From: CAVRUZ01 sp963724495
GTDB taxonomy: Bacteria; Actinomycetota; Actinomycetes; Propionibacteriales; DAIQRJ01
Direction of reading: 5' to 3'
Length of the DNA: 64,000 nt
NCBI GenBank assembly: GCA_963724495.1
Contig: CAVRUZ010000002.1
Span: 248,001-312,000 of the forward strand
Shown piece by piece: positions 25,614-34,344 of the stretch. The notes under the pieces are model-generated. The model was given only the letters and a program-made list of their open reading frames with translations. It was not told where the DNA came from and ran no database searches. The translations under genes were made by a program, and so were the position numbers. Each line of letters opens with the position of its first letter. Position 1 is the stretch's first letter.

Positions 25614-27638
25614 GTGGCCGCGTTGCCGCATTCCAAGTATGAGTCCGTTCCGTTGGTAAGTGTGCGGCCATTGGGCTGGCTCCTGGAGTTCCTCGAGCGT
25701 CAGTGCGCCGGACTCACGGGACACCCAGAAGCCAGCGGCTATCCCCTGGATCACACGTTCTGGGATGACCCCGCAAGGCTGCCGGACGTGGCTGATCCGG
25801 CGATGACGTGGTGGCCGTACGAACAGACGGCGTACTGGGTGGACGGTGCCCTCAAGGCCGGCTTTCTGGCTGGGAACGAGGGGGTTCATCGCATGGCGTT
25901 GACCCAGATCGAAAGGGCCGTCGCGACCGCTGCGCCAGATGGCTTCATCGGACCCGAGCTGTTCCGTACCCGTGACCGGTGGCCGTACCTGATCTTCTTT
26001 CGTGCAGTCCTCGCCGAGTACCACATCAGCGGCGACAGGCGGCTGATAGACGCCCTGGTGCGTCATTACCGGAGCACGCCGCACCCGATGGGCTTCGCCC
26101 GTGATGTGTCCGGCGTCGAGATCCTGGTGGCCTTGTACGCGGAGACGGGGGAGCCCGACCTCCTGGAGATGGCGACCGACCTGTACGCGCGGTTCAACAG
26201 CCAGGCGACCGACCACAGCCTCGACATCACCCTGACCGGTATGCGTTCCGACCGGCCTGTCACCACCCATGGTGTCTCCTTCAACGAGCTCGCGAAACTC
26301 GGTGCGTTGATGTACGCGGCTACCGGCGACCGCACGAAGCTCGATGCGACCGTGCACGCCTACGCCAAGGTCGAGAGCGACCATCTGCTCGCCGACGGCA
26401 TGCACTCCGGCGCAGAGGCCATGAGCGGCAACGACCCGCTGGAATCCCATGAGACCTGCGGCATAACCGACTTCACCTGGTCGCTCGGCCACCTCTTGCA
26501 GATCACCGGCGATTCGCACTACGCCGACCAGCTGGAACGGGTGATCTTCAACGCCCTTCCGGGCGCGGTGACCAAGGACTTCGGTGCGCTGCAGTACTTC
26601 TCCTGCCCCAACCAGGTGATCGCCACCAATGCCAGCAACCACAATCCGATGTCGCGCGGCGACAACCGCATGCAGTTCCGTCCCGGACATCCCGTGCAGT
26701 GCTGCACCGGAAATGTGCAGCGTGCACTCCCCAATTACGTCGACCGCATGTGGATGCGCGGCCGTGACGCCACCGACGAAATCGTCGCCGCGCTGTTCGG
26801 CCCCAGCCGGATCGAGGTGTCCCTCAGCGACACCCACGTGACGATCGAAGAACGCACCAGGTACCCGTTCGAGCCCACCGTCGGGTTCACGCTGACACCG
26901 GAGCGTCGCGCTCGGTTCGTCTTCACGGTGCGTATCCCAGGCTGGTGCAAGGACCCGGTCGTGACGGTCAACGACCAGCCTCTCGCCACGCCGCCGGCAT
27001 CCGGGGAGTTCTGCCGAATCGAGCGCGAGTGGCAAGCCGGCGACCGAGTCGAGCTCGCGCTTCCCTTCGACCTGGTGCCCAGGCGCTGGCCGCACGGAGG
27101 TGTCAGTCTCGAGCTCGGCCCACTCACGCTGAGTCTGCCCATCGCGGGAGAGATGACAGTCGACGCCGAAGACGACTGGGAGAAGACACCCGAGGAGTTC
27201 CGGCTCGCCGGGCCCCAGCGGCGAACCGTCGATTTTCCGGCGTACACGATCAGGCCCTCGGGCGGGTGGGGTTATGCGCTCGAGGTCGATGAAACGTCAC
27301 GACCGGCCGACGCCGAAGTCCGGTGGAGCACGGACAGCACCGAATATCCCTTGAGTGTTGATGCTCCTGCCGTCCGGGTCTCGGTAGCGGCCCGGCGGGT
27401 TGAAGACTGGCGCATCGTAGAGACGGACGGGCTGTCGCGCTTGCTGCCCTCATTCGCCGATGGCCGGTTCCGCATGGTCGAGCAGGAAGTCCAGGGACAG
27501 TTCACCCTGACTCCACCACTGCCCGACCCGGAGACGCTCGCAGAGCGACTTTCCAACGACGTCGAACGAATCGAGTTGGTCCCGTATGGCAACACCCTTC
27601 TACGGCTGACGGTGTTTCCCGCCGCCCATCCGCGATGA
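25614..27638 (+). CDS. Glycoside hydrolase family 127-like protein (beta-L-arabinofuranosidase domain)
   Basis: About 674 residues from a GTG at 25614; the frame opens further upstream to 25536 and the true start is unclear. The N-terminal block VRPLGWLLEFLERQCAGLTGH and an alpha/alpha-barrel containing WWPYEQTAYWVDGALKAG are typical of GH127. The active-site motifs are ESHETCGITDF and QCCTGNVQRALPNYVDRMW, which supply the zinc-binding Glu/Cys residues and the nucleophilic Cys known from HypBA1. No signal peptide, so cytoplasmic. Substrate may differ from L-arabinofuranose. It begins only about 175 bases after attR and could have lost its original promoter region. Confidence 0.85.
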   Translation: MAALPHSKYESVPLVSVRPLGWLLEFLERQCAGLTGHPEASGYPLDHTFWDDPARLPDVADPAMTWWPYEQTAYWVDGALKAGFLAGNEGVHRMALTQIERAVATAAPDGFIGPELFRTRDRWPYLIFFRAVLAEYHISGDRRLIDALVRHYRSTPHPMGFARDVSGVEILVALYAETGEPDLLEMATDLYARFNSQATDHSLDITLTGMRSDRPVTTHGVSFNELAKLGALMYAATGDRTKLDATVHAYAKVESDHLLADGMHSGAEAMSGNDPLESHETCGITDFTWSLGHLLQITGDSHYADQLERVIFNALPGAVTKDFGALQYFSCPNQVIATNASNHNPMSRGDNRMQFRPGHPVQCCTGNVQRALPNYVDRMWMRGRDATDEIVAALFGPSRIEVSLSDTHVTIEERTRYPFEPTVGFTLTPERRARFVFTVRIPGWCKDPVVTVNDQPLATPPASGEFCRIEREWQAGDRVELALPFDLVPRRWPHGGVSLELGPLTLSLPIAGEMTVDAEDDWEKTPEEFRLAGPQRRTVDFPAYTIRPSGGWGYALEVDETSRPADAEVRWSTDSTEYPLSVDAPAVRVSVAARRVEDWRIVETDGLSRLLPSFADGRFRMVEQEVQGQFTLTPPLPDPETLAERLSNDVERIELVPYGNTLLRLTVFPAAHPR

Positions 27639-27644
27639 CCCCGA

Positions 27645-28016
27645 CTACTCGGGGTTGTCCCAGCACAGGCAGAACGGGTGCCCGGCCGGATCGGCGTAGA
27701 CCTGGAAGCCCTCGCGTGTCTCCAGGTCGTCGGCGGCCTGCAGCAGCGTGGCGCCAAGGCCGACAACCTCGTCGTGCGCCGCCCGGACATCGTCGACGAA
27801 CAGGTCGAGGTGCATCTGCTGCGGCGACCCGTCGGGCCACTCCGGGCGCACGTGGTTGGGCGCAAGCTGAATCCCCACACGGGGTTCGCCGCCCACGTTG
27901 ATCATGTGCCAGTCGTCGTCGGTGTCGACTGTGCCTTCCAGCAGGCGGGCCCAGAACGTGCTCTCGGCGGTCAGATCGGCTGCGTCGAAGACGAGGATCT
28001 GGCGGGCGATCTTCAT
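27645..28016 (-). CDS. VOC superfamily (glyoxalase-like) protein
   Basis: 123 residues forming one vicinal-oxygen-chelate domain: RQILVFDAADLTAESTFWARLL at the start, QQMHLDLFVDDVRAAHDEVVGLG in the middle and DPAGHPFCLCWDN at the end, where PAGHPFC is the characteristic loop. The group includes metal-dependent lyases, dioxygenases and resistance proteins; this one cannot be assigned. Convergent with the GH127 gene, with six bases between the stop codons. Confidence 0.88.
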   Translation of the reverse strand: MKIARQILVFDAADLTAESTFWARLLEGTVDTDDDWHMINVGGEPRVGIQLAPNHVRPEWPDGSPQQMHLDLFVDDVRAAHDEVVGLGATLLQAADDLETREGFQVYADPAGHPFCLCWDNPE

Positions 28017-28077
28017 GTGTCCTTGCTCCTATCGCGATCTGGACGAACTCGTGTCGGTGGTGCACAACTGCTGGGCA

Positions 28078-28680
28078 TCAGGCGAGCCACGTTTCCGGTC
28101 GGCCTGAGATCGGCCGCCATCCCTCCGGTGGGTCCTCGCCGGTCAGCCCGTCGACCGCCTCTCGGATGAGGTCGGCGTGCCCGGTGTGCCGGCCGTACTC
28201 CTCGACAAGATCGCAGACGAGTCGACGCAGGTTTGCATGGGTGCCACCAGGTTCCGAGGCGTGCACGCGCTGGTCGAGCCCACCGTCGTCGAGCGCCGCA
28301 GCGAGCCTGGCACGGGACCGCTCGACCGCACCGTCGTAGAGCGTGTACAGCTCGTCGGGACTGTCGTCAGCGGCCGAGGTGAACTCCCAGTCGTTGCTGC
28401 CGTCCCACCCCGTCGCATCCCAGGGAGCGCCCATCGGCTCGCCGCGCATCTTCGTGGTGAACATGTAGTCCTCGGCGGCGGCGAGGTGCTTGAGCAGGCT
28501 GCCCACCGTCAGAGTGGAAGCTCCGACGCGCGTCTGCAGGCCGGTCGAATCCAGACCGTCGGCCTTCCACCGGAACGTCGTGCGCAGGCGGTTGAGCGCA
28601 CCCAGGAGGGCTTCGGTCTCCGTGCCGGCCAGTGGCGGTTCCCACGGAGGTGGATCCCAGGACGTGTCGGCTGCTGTCAT
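28078..28680 (-). CDS. DinB-like / DUF664 family protein
   Basis: 200 residues from the ATG at 28680. The four-helix DinB/DUF664 fold is indicated by TEALLGALNRLRTTFRWKADGL, GSLLKHLAAAEDYMFT (metal-site His), and EEYGRHTGHADLIREAVDG near the end (HTGHADLIRE is the common C-terminal motif with two His). Actinobacterial members include mycothiol-dependent enzymes, but many are uncharacterised. It lies 61 bases from the VOC gene and is transcribed in the same direction, a frequent pairing. Confidence 0.85.
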   Translation of the reverse strand: MTAADTSWDPPPWEPPLAGTETEALLGALNRLRTTFRWKADGLDSTGLQTRVGASTLTVGSLLKHLAAAEDYMFTTKMRGEPMGAPWDATGWDGSNDWEFTSAADDSPDELYTLYDGAVERSRARLAAALDDGGLDQRVHASEPGGTHANLRRLVCDLVEEYGRHTGHADLIREAVDGLTGEDPPEGWRPISGRPETWLA

Positions 28681-28745
28681 GGCGGCACCGTAGAGCCGAC
28701 AACCGACAGCCCACGCGTGGGCCGGCGATGAGGTGGCTTGCCTGT

Positions 28746-29465
28746 CTACTCGGAGGAACGCCGCAACGCGTCGGACAGGCGATCGGCGGCAGCCATCACC
28801 GCCGGTGCGTGCAGCCGGCCGGGCTGCCGGGTGAGGCGCTCGATCGGGCCTGACACCGAGACCGCGGCGATCACCTTGCCCGAGGGGGCCCGGATACCCG
28901 CGGAGACGGAAGCGACGCCGGGCTCCCGCTCGCCGACACTCTGCGCCCAGCCGCGCCGACGGACGGCCGACAGGGCAGCTGCGGTGAAGCGGGCGCCGTA
29001 CAGGCCGCGGTGCAGGCGGTCGGGTTCTTCCCAGGCGAGCAGGATCTGCGCGGCCGAGCCGGCCTGCATGGTCAGCTGCGTGCCTACCGGGATCGTGTCG
29101 CGGAGACCGGCCGGGCGCTCGGCCGCCGCTACGCAGATGCGGTGGTCGCCCTGCCGGCGGAACAGCTGGGCGGACTCGCCGGTGAGGTCGCGCAGGCGGG
29201 CGAGGACCGGTCCGGCGGAAGCGAGCAGGCGGTCCTCTCCGGCCGCGGCCGACAGTTCCGCCAAGCGCGGACCGAGGATGAAGCGTCCCTGCAGGTCGCG
29301 CGCGACGAATCGGTGGTGTTCCAGGGCGACCGCGAGGCGGTGCGCCGTCGGCCGGGCGAGACCCGTGAGCTGAACCAGACCGGCAAGTGTCGCGGGGCCC
29401 GCTTCCAGTGCTGAGAGCACCAGCGCGGCCTTGTCGAGCACGCCAACACCACTCGAGTTGTCCAT
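28746..29465 (-). CDS. IclR-family regulator, NdgR/LtbR type
   Basis: 239 residues. The N-terminal winged helix (SALEAGPATLAGLVQLTGLARPTAHRLAVALE) is followed by the IclR effector domain, ending with GIRAPSGKVIAAVSVSGPIERL. It is divergent from leuC with 216 bases between. In Streptomyces (NdgR) and Corynebacterium (LtbR) the IclR regulator at this position controls leuCD and branched-chain amino acid genes in response to leucine or related ligands (family knowledge). Position and sequence fit that role; the DNA site is only guessed at. Confidence 0.9.
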   Translation of the reverse strand: MDNSSGVGVLDKAALVLSALEAGPATLAGLVQLTGLARPTAHRLAVALEHHRFVARDLQGRFILGPRLAELSAAAGEDRLLASAGPVLARLRDLTGESAQLFRRQGDHRICVAAAERPAGLRDTIPVGTQLTMQAGSAAQILLAWEEPDRLHRGLYGARFTAAALSAVRRRGWAQSVGEREPGVASVSAGIRAPSGKVIAAVSVSGPIERLTRQPGRLHAPAVMAAADRLSDALRRSSE

Positions 29466-29681
29466 GTGCTGATATTGCAGTCTCGGATCGTGGAACGCAA
29501 ATTGCTTGTGGCCCGAACGGCGCACAATCAGGAAGGGTGCCGTTGAGCCGCCGGTCGTGTGGCCCCACCCGAGCCGGGTGAAGCCGGACCTACCGAGCAA
29601 CCACAAAGACGGCGACCCGGACACAAGCGAGACTCGGAAACACGAGACCCGGACACCCCACCCGATCTCTGGAGGATGAGG
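29466..29681. promoter_or_regulatory. IclR/leuC divergent intergenic region
   Basis: 216 bases between the regulator and leuC must hold both promoters. GCAAATTGC at 29497-29505 is a short palindrome 32 bases before the regulator gene and is A/T-rich against the background; ATATTGCA at 29472-29479 resembles half of it. These are candidate regulator sites only. No clear -35/-10 pair was found and no attenuator-like terminator is present, unlike the cimA leader. Confidence 0.35.
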
Positions 29682-31124
29682 ATGGCCATCAGCACACCAG
29701 CCGGCGAGCGCGAGCACAAGACATCCCGGCCGCGCACTCTGGCCGAGAAGATCTGGGACGGCCACGTGGTCCGTTCGGCCGAGGGCGAGCCGGACCTCCT
29801 CTACATCGACCTGCACCTCATCCACGAGGTCACCAGTCCGCAGGCCTTCGACGGACTTCGCCTGTCCGGCCGGCCGGTTCGGCGCCCGGACCTGACTCTC
29901 GCGACCGAGGACCACAACACTCCGACCCTGAACATCAACCTGCCGATCGCCGACCCGGTGAGCCGTGCCCAGGTGGATGCCTTGCGTGCGAACGCCAAGG
30001 AGTTCGGCATCCGCCTGCACAGCCTCGGTGATGCCGAGCAGGGAATCGTCCACGTCATCTCGCCTCAGCTCGGTCTCACCCAGCCAGGCATGACGATCGT
30101 GTGTGGTGACTCGCACACGTCGACCCACGGGGCGTTCGGTGCACTGGCGTTCGGCATCGGCACCAGTGAGGTCGAGCACGTCCTGGCCACGCAGACGTTG
30201 ACGCAGGATCGTCCGAAGACGATGGCGGTGACGGTCAACGGCACGCTGCCGGCCGGCGTCACTGCAAAGGATCTCGTGCTGACGTTGATCGCCGAGGTCG
30301 GAACCGGCGGCGGCGCGGGGTACGTGGCCGAGTACCGCGGTTCGGCCATCGAGGCGCTCTCGATGGAGGCCCGCATGACGATCTGCAACATGTCGATCGA
30401 ATGGGGTGCCAAGGCAGGGCTGATCGCGCCGGACGACAAGACCATCGAGTACCTCCGTGGCCGCCAGCACGCACCGGCCGGTGCCGAGTGGGACAAGGCA
30501 TTGGAGGCATGGTCGGACCTCCGCACCGACGACGACGCGACCTACGACACCGAGGTCGTGCTCGATGCATCCACCATGGCGCCTTTCGTCACCTGGGGAA
30601 CCAATCCCGGGCAGGGAGTTCCGCTGTCGCAGGCCGTTCCCGACCCATCTTCGTTCAGTGACCCGGACGAACGCATCGCGGCCGAACACGCCCTGACCTA
30701 CATGGACCTCAAGGCCGGAACGCCGATGCGGGACATCGAGGTCAACACCGTCTTCGTGGGCTCGTGTACCAACGGGCGGATCGAGGACCTGCGCGCAGCG
30801 GCCGCCGTGATTCAGGGGCGGAGGGTCAACGAGCACGTACGGATGCTGGTCGTCCCCGGGTCGGCGCGGGTGCGCCTGCAGGCCGAGGCCGAGGGCCTGG
30901 ACTCGATCTTCCTCGATGCCGGAGCAGAGTGGCGTGCCGCCGGATGTTCGATGTGCCTGGGGATGAACCCCGACACGATGGATCCGGGAGAGCGCGGCGC
31001 CTCCACGTCGAACCGCAACTTCGAGGGTCGTCAGGGCAAGGGGTCTCGGACCCACCTGGTCTCACCGCTCGTCGCTGCAGCAACCGCGGTGACGGGTCAC
31101 CTCGCCACCCCCGACGATCTGTAG
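29682..31124 (+). CDS. leuC: 3-isopropylmalate dehydratase large subunit
   Basis: 480 residues from the ATG at 29682, with GGAGG six bases before it. It is an aconitase-family [4Fe-4S] hydro-lyase subunit converting 2-isopropylmalate to 3-isopropylmalate with LeuD. Family blocks: KIWDGHVV near residue 22, TIVCGDSHTSTHGAFGALAFGIGTSEVEHV near 140, and the cluster-binding Cys residues in FVGSCTNGRIEDLRAAA and GCSMCLGMNPD. leuD starts 68 bases downstream. Confidence 0.96.
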   Translation: MAISTPAGEREHKTSRPRTLAEKIWDGHVVRSAEGEPDLLYIDLHLIHEVTSPQAFDGLRLSGRPVRRPDLTLATEDHNTPTLNINLPIADPVSRAQVDALRANAKEFGIRLHSLGDAEQGIVHVISPQLGLTQPGMTIVCGDSHTSTHGAFGALAFGIGTSEVEHVLATQTLTQDRPKTMAVTVNGTLPAGVTAKDLVLTLIAEVGTGGGAGYVAEYRGSAIEALSMEARMTICNMSIEWGAKAGLIAPDDKTIEYLRGRQHAPAGAEWDKALEAWSDLRTDDDATYDTEVVLDASTMAPFVTWGTNPGQGVPLSQAVPDPSSFSDPDERIAAEHALTYMDLKAGTPMRDIEVNTVFVGSCTNGRIEDLRAAAAVIQGRRVNEHVRMLVVPGSARVRLQAEAEGLDSIFLDAGAEWRAAGCSMCLGMNPDTMDPGERGASTSNRNFEGRQGKGSRTHLVSPLVAAATAVTGHLATPDDL

Positions 31125-31192
31125 CGGTCACTACCCGATCTCATCGAGGCCAGTCACACCTGGATTCGCCGCCACACCGAGGAGTCAGCACC

Positions 31193-31810
31193 ATGGACGC
31201 GTTCACCAGCCACACCGGGGTCGGTATGCCGTTGCGACGCAGCAATGTCGACACCGACCAGATCATCCCGGCGGTGTACCTGAAGCGGATCACGCGTACT
31301 GGTTTCGCCGACGGACTGTTCAACGCCTGGCGAAACGACCCCGACTTCGTCTGGAACAACAAGGCCTACGCGGGTGCCTCCGTCCTGGTGGCCGGTCCGG
31401 ACTTCGGCACCGGTTCGTCCCGGGAGCACGCGGTCTGGGCGTTGCAGGATGCGGGATTCACCGTTGTCCTGGCGTCCAGATTCGGGCCGATCTTCCGCAT
31501 CAACAGCGGAAAGTCCGGCCTTCTGGCCGCGACCGTCGACCAGGACCTCGTCGACCGGCTGTGGACGTTGCTGGAGGACGAGCCGGGGACATCGGTCACG
31601 GTCGATCTGGAGGCTCGGACCGTCAGCGCTGGCAGCGGATCATCGGCGGTGGCCGGTGCCATCACCGTGGACGACTACACCCGGTGGCGGCTGCTCAACG
31701 GCCTGGACGACATCGCGATCACCATGCAGTACACGGATGCGGTGGATGCCTTCGAGGCCGCCCGCCCCACGTATCGGCCGAGGACTTTGCCGTCGCCCAG
31801 CAACACCTGA
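31193..31810 (+). CDS. leuD: 3-isopropylmalate dehydratase small subunit
   Basis: 205 residues, with GGAG before the ATG. It is the swivel domain of the LeuCD heterodimer: LRRSNVDTDQIIPAVYLKRI near the start, GPDFGTGSSREHAVWAL near residue 75 and FGPIFRINSGKSGLLA around 105. Co-transcribed with leuC. The substrate-specificity loop is of the isopropylmalate type rather than aconitase. Followed by about 210 bases leading to hupB. Confidence 0.96.
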   Translation: MDAFTSHTGVGMPLRRSNVDTDQIIPAVYLKRITRTGFADGLFNAWRNDPDFVWNNKAYAGASVLVAGPDFGTGSSREHAVWALQDAGFTVVLASRFGPIFRINSGKSGLLAATVDQDLVDRLWTLLEDEPGTSVTVDLEARTVSAGSGSSAVAGAITVDDYTRWRLLNGLDDIAITMQYTDAVDAFEAARPTYRPRTLPSPSNT

Positions 31811-31942
31811 GACAGGTCGACGACGTCGGGAATCCTTCTTGGCTGGTAGCCGATCTCGGCCCGGAATTGTGCGCAAACGGCGTTGATCGTGCCATTGAGA
31901 GGGCTATTTCTCGCGACACGGTGCGAAAAACGGCCGAGATCG

Positions 31943-31971
31943 TTGTGATCTTGGGCAGAACTCCCTACGGT
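31943..31971 (+). promoter_or_regulatory. Candidate promoter of hupB
   Basis: TTGTGA (31943-31948), a 17-base spacer and TACGGT (31966-31971) resemble a -35/-10 pair, 52 bases before the hupB start. The spacing is ideal and the hexamers are moderate matches. GGAGGGA at 32011-32017 is a good ribosome binding site for the GTG at 32023. Confidence 0.5.
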
Positions 31972-32022
31972 GCCTAAGCAATCGGGCAATTGCTCGACGT
32001 TCACATCCGCGGAGGGAACGAA

Positions 32023-32637
32023 GTGAACAAGGCTCAGTTGATCGAGGCGCTCGCCGAGCGTTTCAACGGGAACAAGAGGGAGGCCGCCTACGCACTGGAT
32101 TCAGTGCTGGACGCGGTCACGCGGCGGGTTGCCTCGGGCGACAAGGTCGGCATCACCGGCTTCGGAACGTTCGAGAAAGTCGACCGCCCGTCCCGAATGG
32201 TGCGCAACCCGCGTACGGGCGAGAAGAAGCGGGCAAAGAAGTCGTCCGTGGCCAAGTTCCGGATGGGCGCAGGCCTCAAGGCTGCGGTCAACGGTGCGAA
32301 GAAGGCGCCGGCGGTGAAGAAGGCCACTGTCAGCAAAGCGACCTCGGCCAAGAAGACGGCGACGAAGGCCGCTCCGGCCAAGTCGGCCGCCAGCAAGAGC
32401 ACCACCACGAAGTCCGCGGCCAAGAAGACCGTGGCGAAGAAGTCACCTGCCGCCAAGAAGACGGCGGCAAAGAAGTCACCAGCCGCCAAGAAGACCGCGA
32501 CGAAGAAGACCCCCGCAGCCAAGAAGTTGGCCTCGAAGAGTACGAGCGCGGCCAAGAAGACGACTGCGGCGAAGACGTTGGCACGCAAGACCCCAGCACG
32601 GAAGGCAACGGGCAAGCGCGCTGCCAAGAAGTCCTGA
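32023..32637 (+). CDS. hupB: HU-family nucleoid protein with lysine-rich tail (HupB/HupS type)
   Basis: 204 residues from a GTG. Residues 1-90 are a complete HU domain (NKAQLIEALAERFNGNKREA, GDKVGITGFGTFEKVDRPSRMVRNPRTGE). The remaining 110 or so residues are repeats of the SPAAKKTA and TPAAKK kind, similar to eukaryotic H1 tails and to mycobacterial HupB and Streptomyces HupS. It binds and compacts DNA; the tail adds nonspecific DNA and possibly RNA binding. The repeats are coding-level, with near-repeated DNA at 32447-32520. A strong stem-loop follows the stop. Confidence 0.95.
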   Translation: MNKAQLIEALAERFNGNKREAAYALDSVLDAVTRRVASGDKVGITGFGTFEKVDRPSRMVRNPRTGEKKRAKKSSVAKFRMGAGLKAAVNGAKKAPAVKKATVSKATSAKKTATKAAPAKSAASKSTTTKSAAKKTVAKKSPAAKKTAAKKSPAAKKTATKKTPAAKKLASKSTSAAKKTTAAKTLARKTPARKATGKRAAKKS

Positions 32638-32662
32638 GGCACGACCAAGGGCCCTCGCGCTA

Positions 32663-32699
32663 CGGAGGCGGTGATCCCCACAGGGGGTCGCCGCCTCCG
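32663..32699 (+). terminator. 17-bp stem-loop after hupB
   Basis: CGGAGGCGG (32663-32671) pairs with CCGCCTCCG (32691-32699), and the stem continues inward through G-T, G-C, A-T and four C-G pairs to a three-base loop (ACA). It lies 26 bases after the hupB stop. There is no T tract, as is common in actinobacteria, so it is a probable rather than certain terminator. Confidence 0.65.
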
Positions 32700-32779
32700 A
32701 TGGTTGTCGGGCGGCCGATCCATCCGCACGGCCCGTTATCCCTTGGCCTGACACCGAGTCCGACGTAGTCGAGGCGAGG

Positions 32780-33481
32780 TCACGGCGACGAGTTGAAGTC
32801 CTCGATGGTGGTCCACGGTCCTCGCTCGGCTTCGACCACCGCCCGGGTCGCCGGACCGACACCAAGGGCGATCGCCTCCGTCAGGTCGGACGTCGTGTCG
32901 ACATCCCGGCGCAGACCGGCCCATCGTGCGTCTGACGATTGCGCATCTGCAGTCAGATCCACAGCGCCATCGTCACGATGTCGCTGTGCAGACTGTTCTC
33001 CGAACGAAGGCCGGAAGGTGAGTGCATCCGGCCAGTGCAGCAAGGCAGTGCCAGACCCGGTTGCGTCCGGCACGAACGAGGCCGATGACTGCGACTCCGC
33101 CGCCTCGATGGCGGAGCTGAGCTCCTCGAGCCGGATCGCGGGCAGATCTCCTTGCAGGGCGACGATCGCAGTACCGGGGCGAAGGCGTACTGCTGCGTCC
33201 CGGCCCAGCAGGAGTGCGGGATTGAGGCCACCTGCCGGCCGCTCCGAGACCGGTACCGCGGCGAGATCTCTTGCCAGCTTGGCGATGCCGACATCGTCGG
33301 TTACCACCAGGACGCCGCCGGGCCCGGCCGCGTCGACCGCCACGGCGATGACGTCCGCGGCGAAGGCGCGGGCAAGCGCCGCGCGCTGCCTCCTGGGGAG
33401 GTCGGACAGCCGCGACTTGCCCCGCTCGGGCGACTTGACCGCTATGACGATCGTGAACCGCGGCTGACTCATCGGTGTCAT
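32780..33481 (-). CDS. cofC: 2-phospho-L-lactate / phosphoenolpyruvate guanylyltransferase
   Basis: 233 residues of the CofC family (FbiD in mycobacteria). The nucleotidyltransferase start VIAVKSPERGKSRLSDLPRRQRAALARAF, the GDLPAI acidic metal motif (ALQGDLPAIRLEEL), the ATGSGTALL block and HRDDGAVDL near the end are characteristic. The enzyme adds GMP to 2-phospholactate or phosphoenolpyruvate in coenzyme F420 biosynthesis, so the organism probably makes F420. The start may be the internal ATG three codons in. It is divergent from plsC, a conserved neighbour in actinobacteria. Confidence 0.92.
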   Translation of the reverse strand: MTPMSQPRFTIVIAVKSPERGKSRLSDLPRRQRAALARAFAADVIAVAVDAAGPGGVLVVTDDVGIAKLARDLAAVPVSERPAGGLNPALLLGRDAAVRLRPGTAIVALQGDLPAIRLEELSSAIEAAESQSSASFVPDATGSGTALLHWPDALTFRPSFGEQSAQRHRDDGAVDLTADAQSSDARWAGLRRDVDTTSDLTEAIALGVGPATRAVVEAERGPWTTIEDFNSSP

Positions 33482-33573
33482 TCTCCACCCGGAGAGTCAG
33501 CCTGGTGACGACCTGCCTGACTGCTGAACGTGGATGGACGGCGGCGGATCGGCTCACGGAGACTGGGCGTCTC

Positions 33574-34344
33574 ATGTCCCCACCAGACTCCACATTCCAG
33601 TCCGGCCAACCGCCGGCAGCCGCAGTTGTGATGGCCGACGCCACGAAGACGTATCGAGTTGCCGCCGCCGCAGTCGTGGCGACGGCGCGCGCCACAGCGA
33701 CGGTCGAGTGCGCCGGCCGTGAGCACCTGCTCGCTCCGCGCGGTGTCGTGGTGGCTGCCAACCATGTGTCGCTGTACGACTTCTTGTCCACTGGCGCCTT
33801 CGTGCACGGTGCCGGACGGCCGACCAGGTTTCTGGCCAAGGCGTCGCTGTTCACCGTCCCGGTCGTGGGCTGGGTCTTCCGCCATGCCGGTCAGATCCGG
33901 GTCCAACGTCGGCAGGCCGCCGCGGTAGACGCCTTGGCCGAGGCCGGGCTGGCGGTGCAGCGGGGGGAGTGCGTCGTCGTGTATCCCGAAGGGACGTTGA
34001 CCAAGGATCCGGACCTGTGGCCGATGCGAGGCAAGACGGGGGCAGTCCGGCTCGCCCTGGCTACCGGAGCACCGGTGGTTCCCCTTGCGCAGTGGGGTGG
34101 CGCCGCCGTCTGGCCGCGGGGACGTCGGCTGCCGCGACCGTTGCCGCGCCGCAAGGTGCGCTGCCTCGCCGGACCGCCGGTCGACCTGTCCGACTTCGTG
34201 GGCCAGACCCTCACCGAGGAACTGCTCCGGGCCGCCACCGAACGGGTCATGGCTGCCATCACCGAACTCGTCGCCGTGCTCCGCGGCGTCGATCCGCCGC
34301 CGTCTCGGTGGGATCCGAACCTGGCCAGGCGAATCGAGAGCTAG
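33574..34344 (+). CDS. plsC: 1-acyl-sn-glycerol-3-phosphate acyltransferase
   Basis: About 256 residues from the ATG at 33574; the frame is open to 33475. The acyltransferase motifs are ANHVSLYDFLS (NHxxxxD), RVQRRQ, VVYPEGTLTKDPDLWPMRGKTG (PEGT) and VVPLAQWG. It makes phosphatidic acid for membrane phospholipids and acts at the cytoplasmic face of the membrane. In Streptomyces and relatives gpsA normally follows this gene; here a convergent PLP-enzyme gene follows and shares a CTAG for both stop codons. Confidence 0.92.
   Translation: MSPPDSTFQSGQPPAAAVVMADATKTYRVAAAAVVATARATATVECAGREHLLAPRGVVVAANHVSLYDFLSTGAFVHGAGRPTRFLAKASLFTVPVVGWVFRHAGQIRVQRRQAAAVDALAEAGLAVQRGECVVVYPEGTLTKDPDLWPMRGKTGAVRLALATGAPVVPLAQWGGAAVWPRGRRLPRPLPRRKVRCLAGPPVDLSDFVGQTLTEELLRAATERVMAAITELVAVLRGVDPPPSRWDPNLARRIES

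Noticed and set aside
29497..29681. Attenuator or leader peptide before leuC
   Set aside because: No short frame rich in Leu codons and no hairpin followed by T residues is present.
32320..32620. Possible tandem repeat or CRISPR-like array
   Set aside because: The repetition comes from AAKK/PAKK-type codons in the hupB tail. Repeat units are short, imperfect and in frame.
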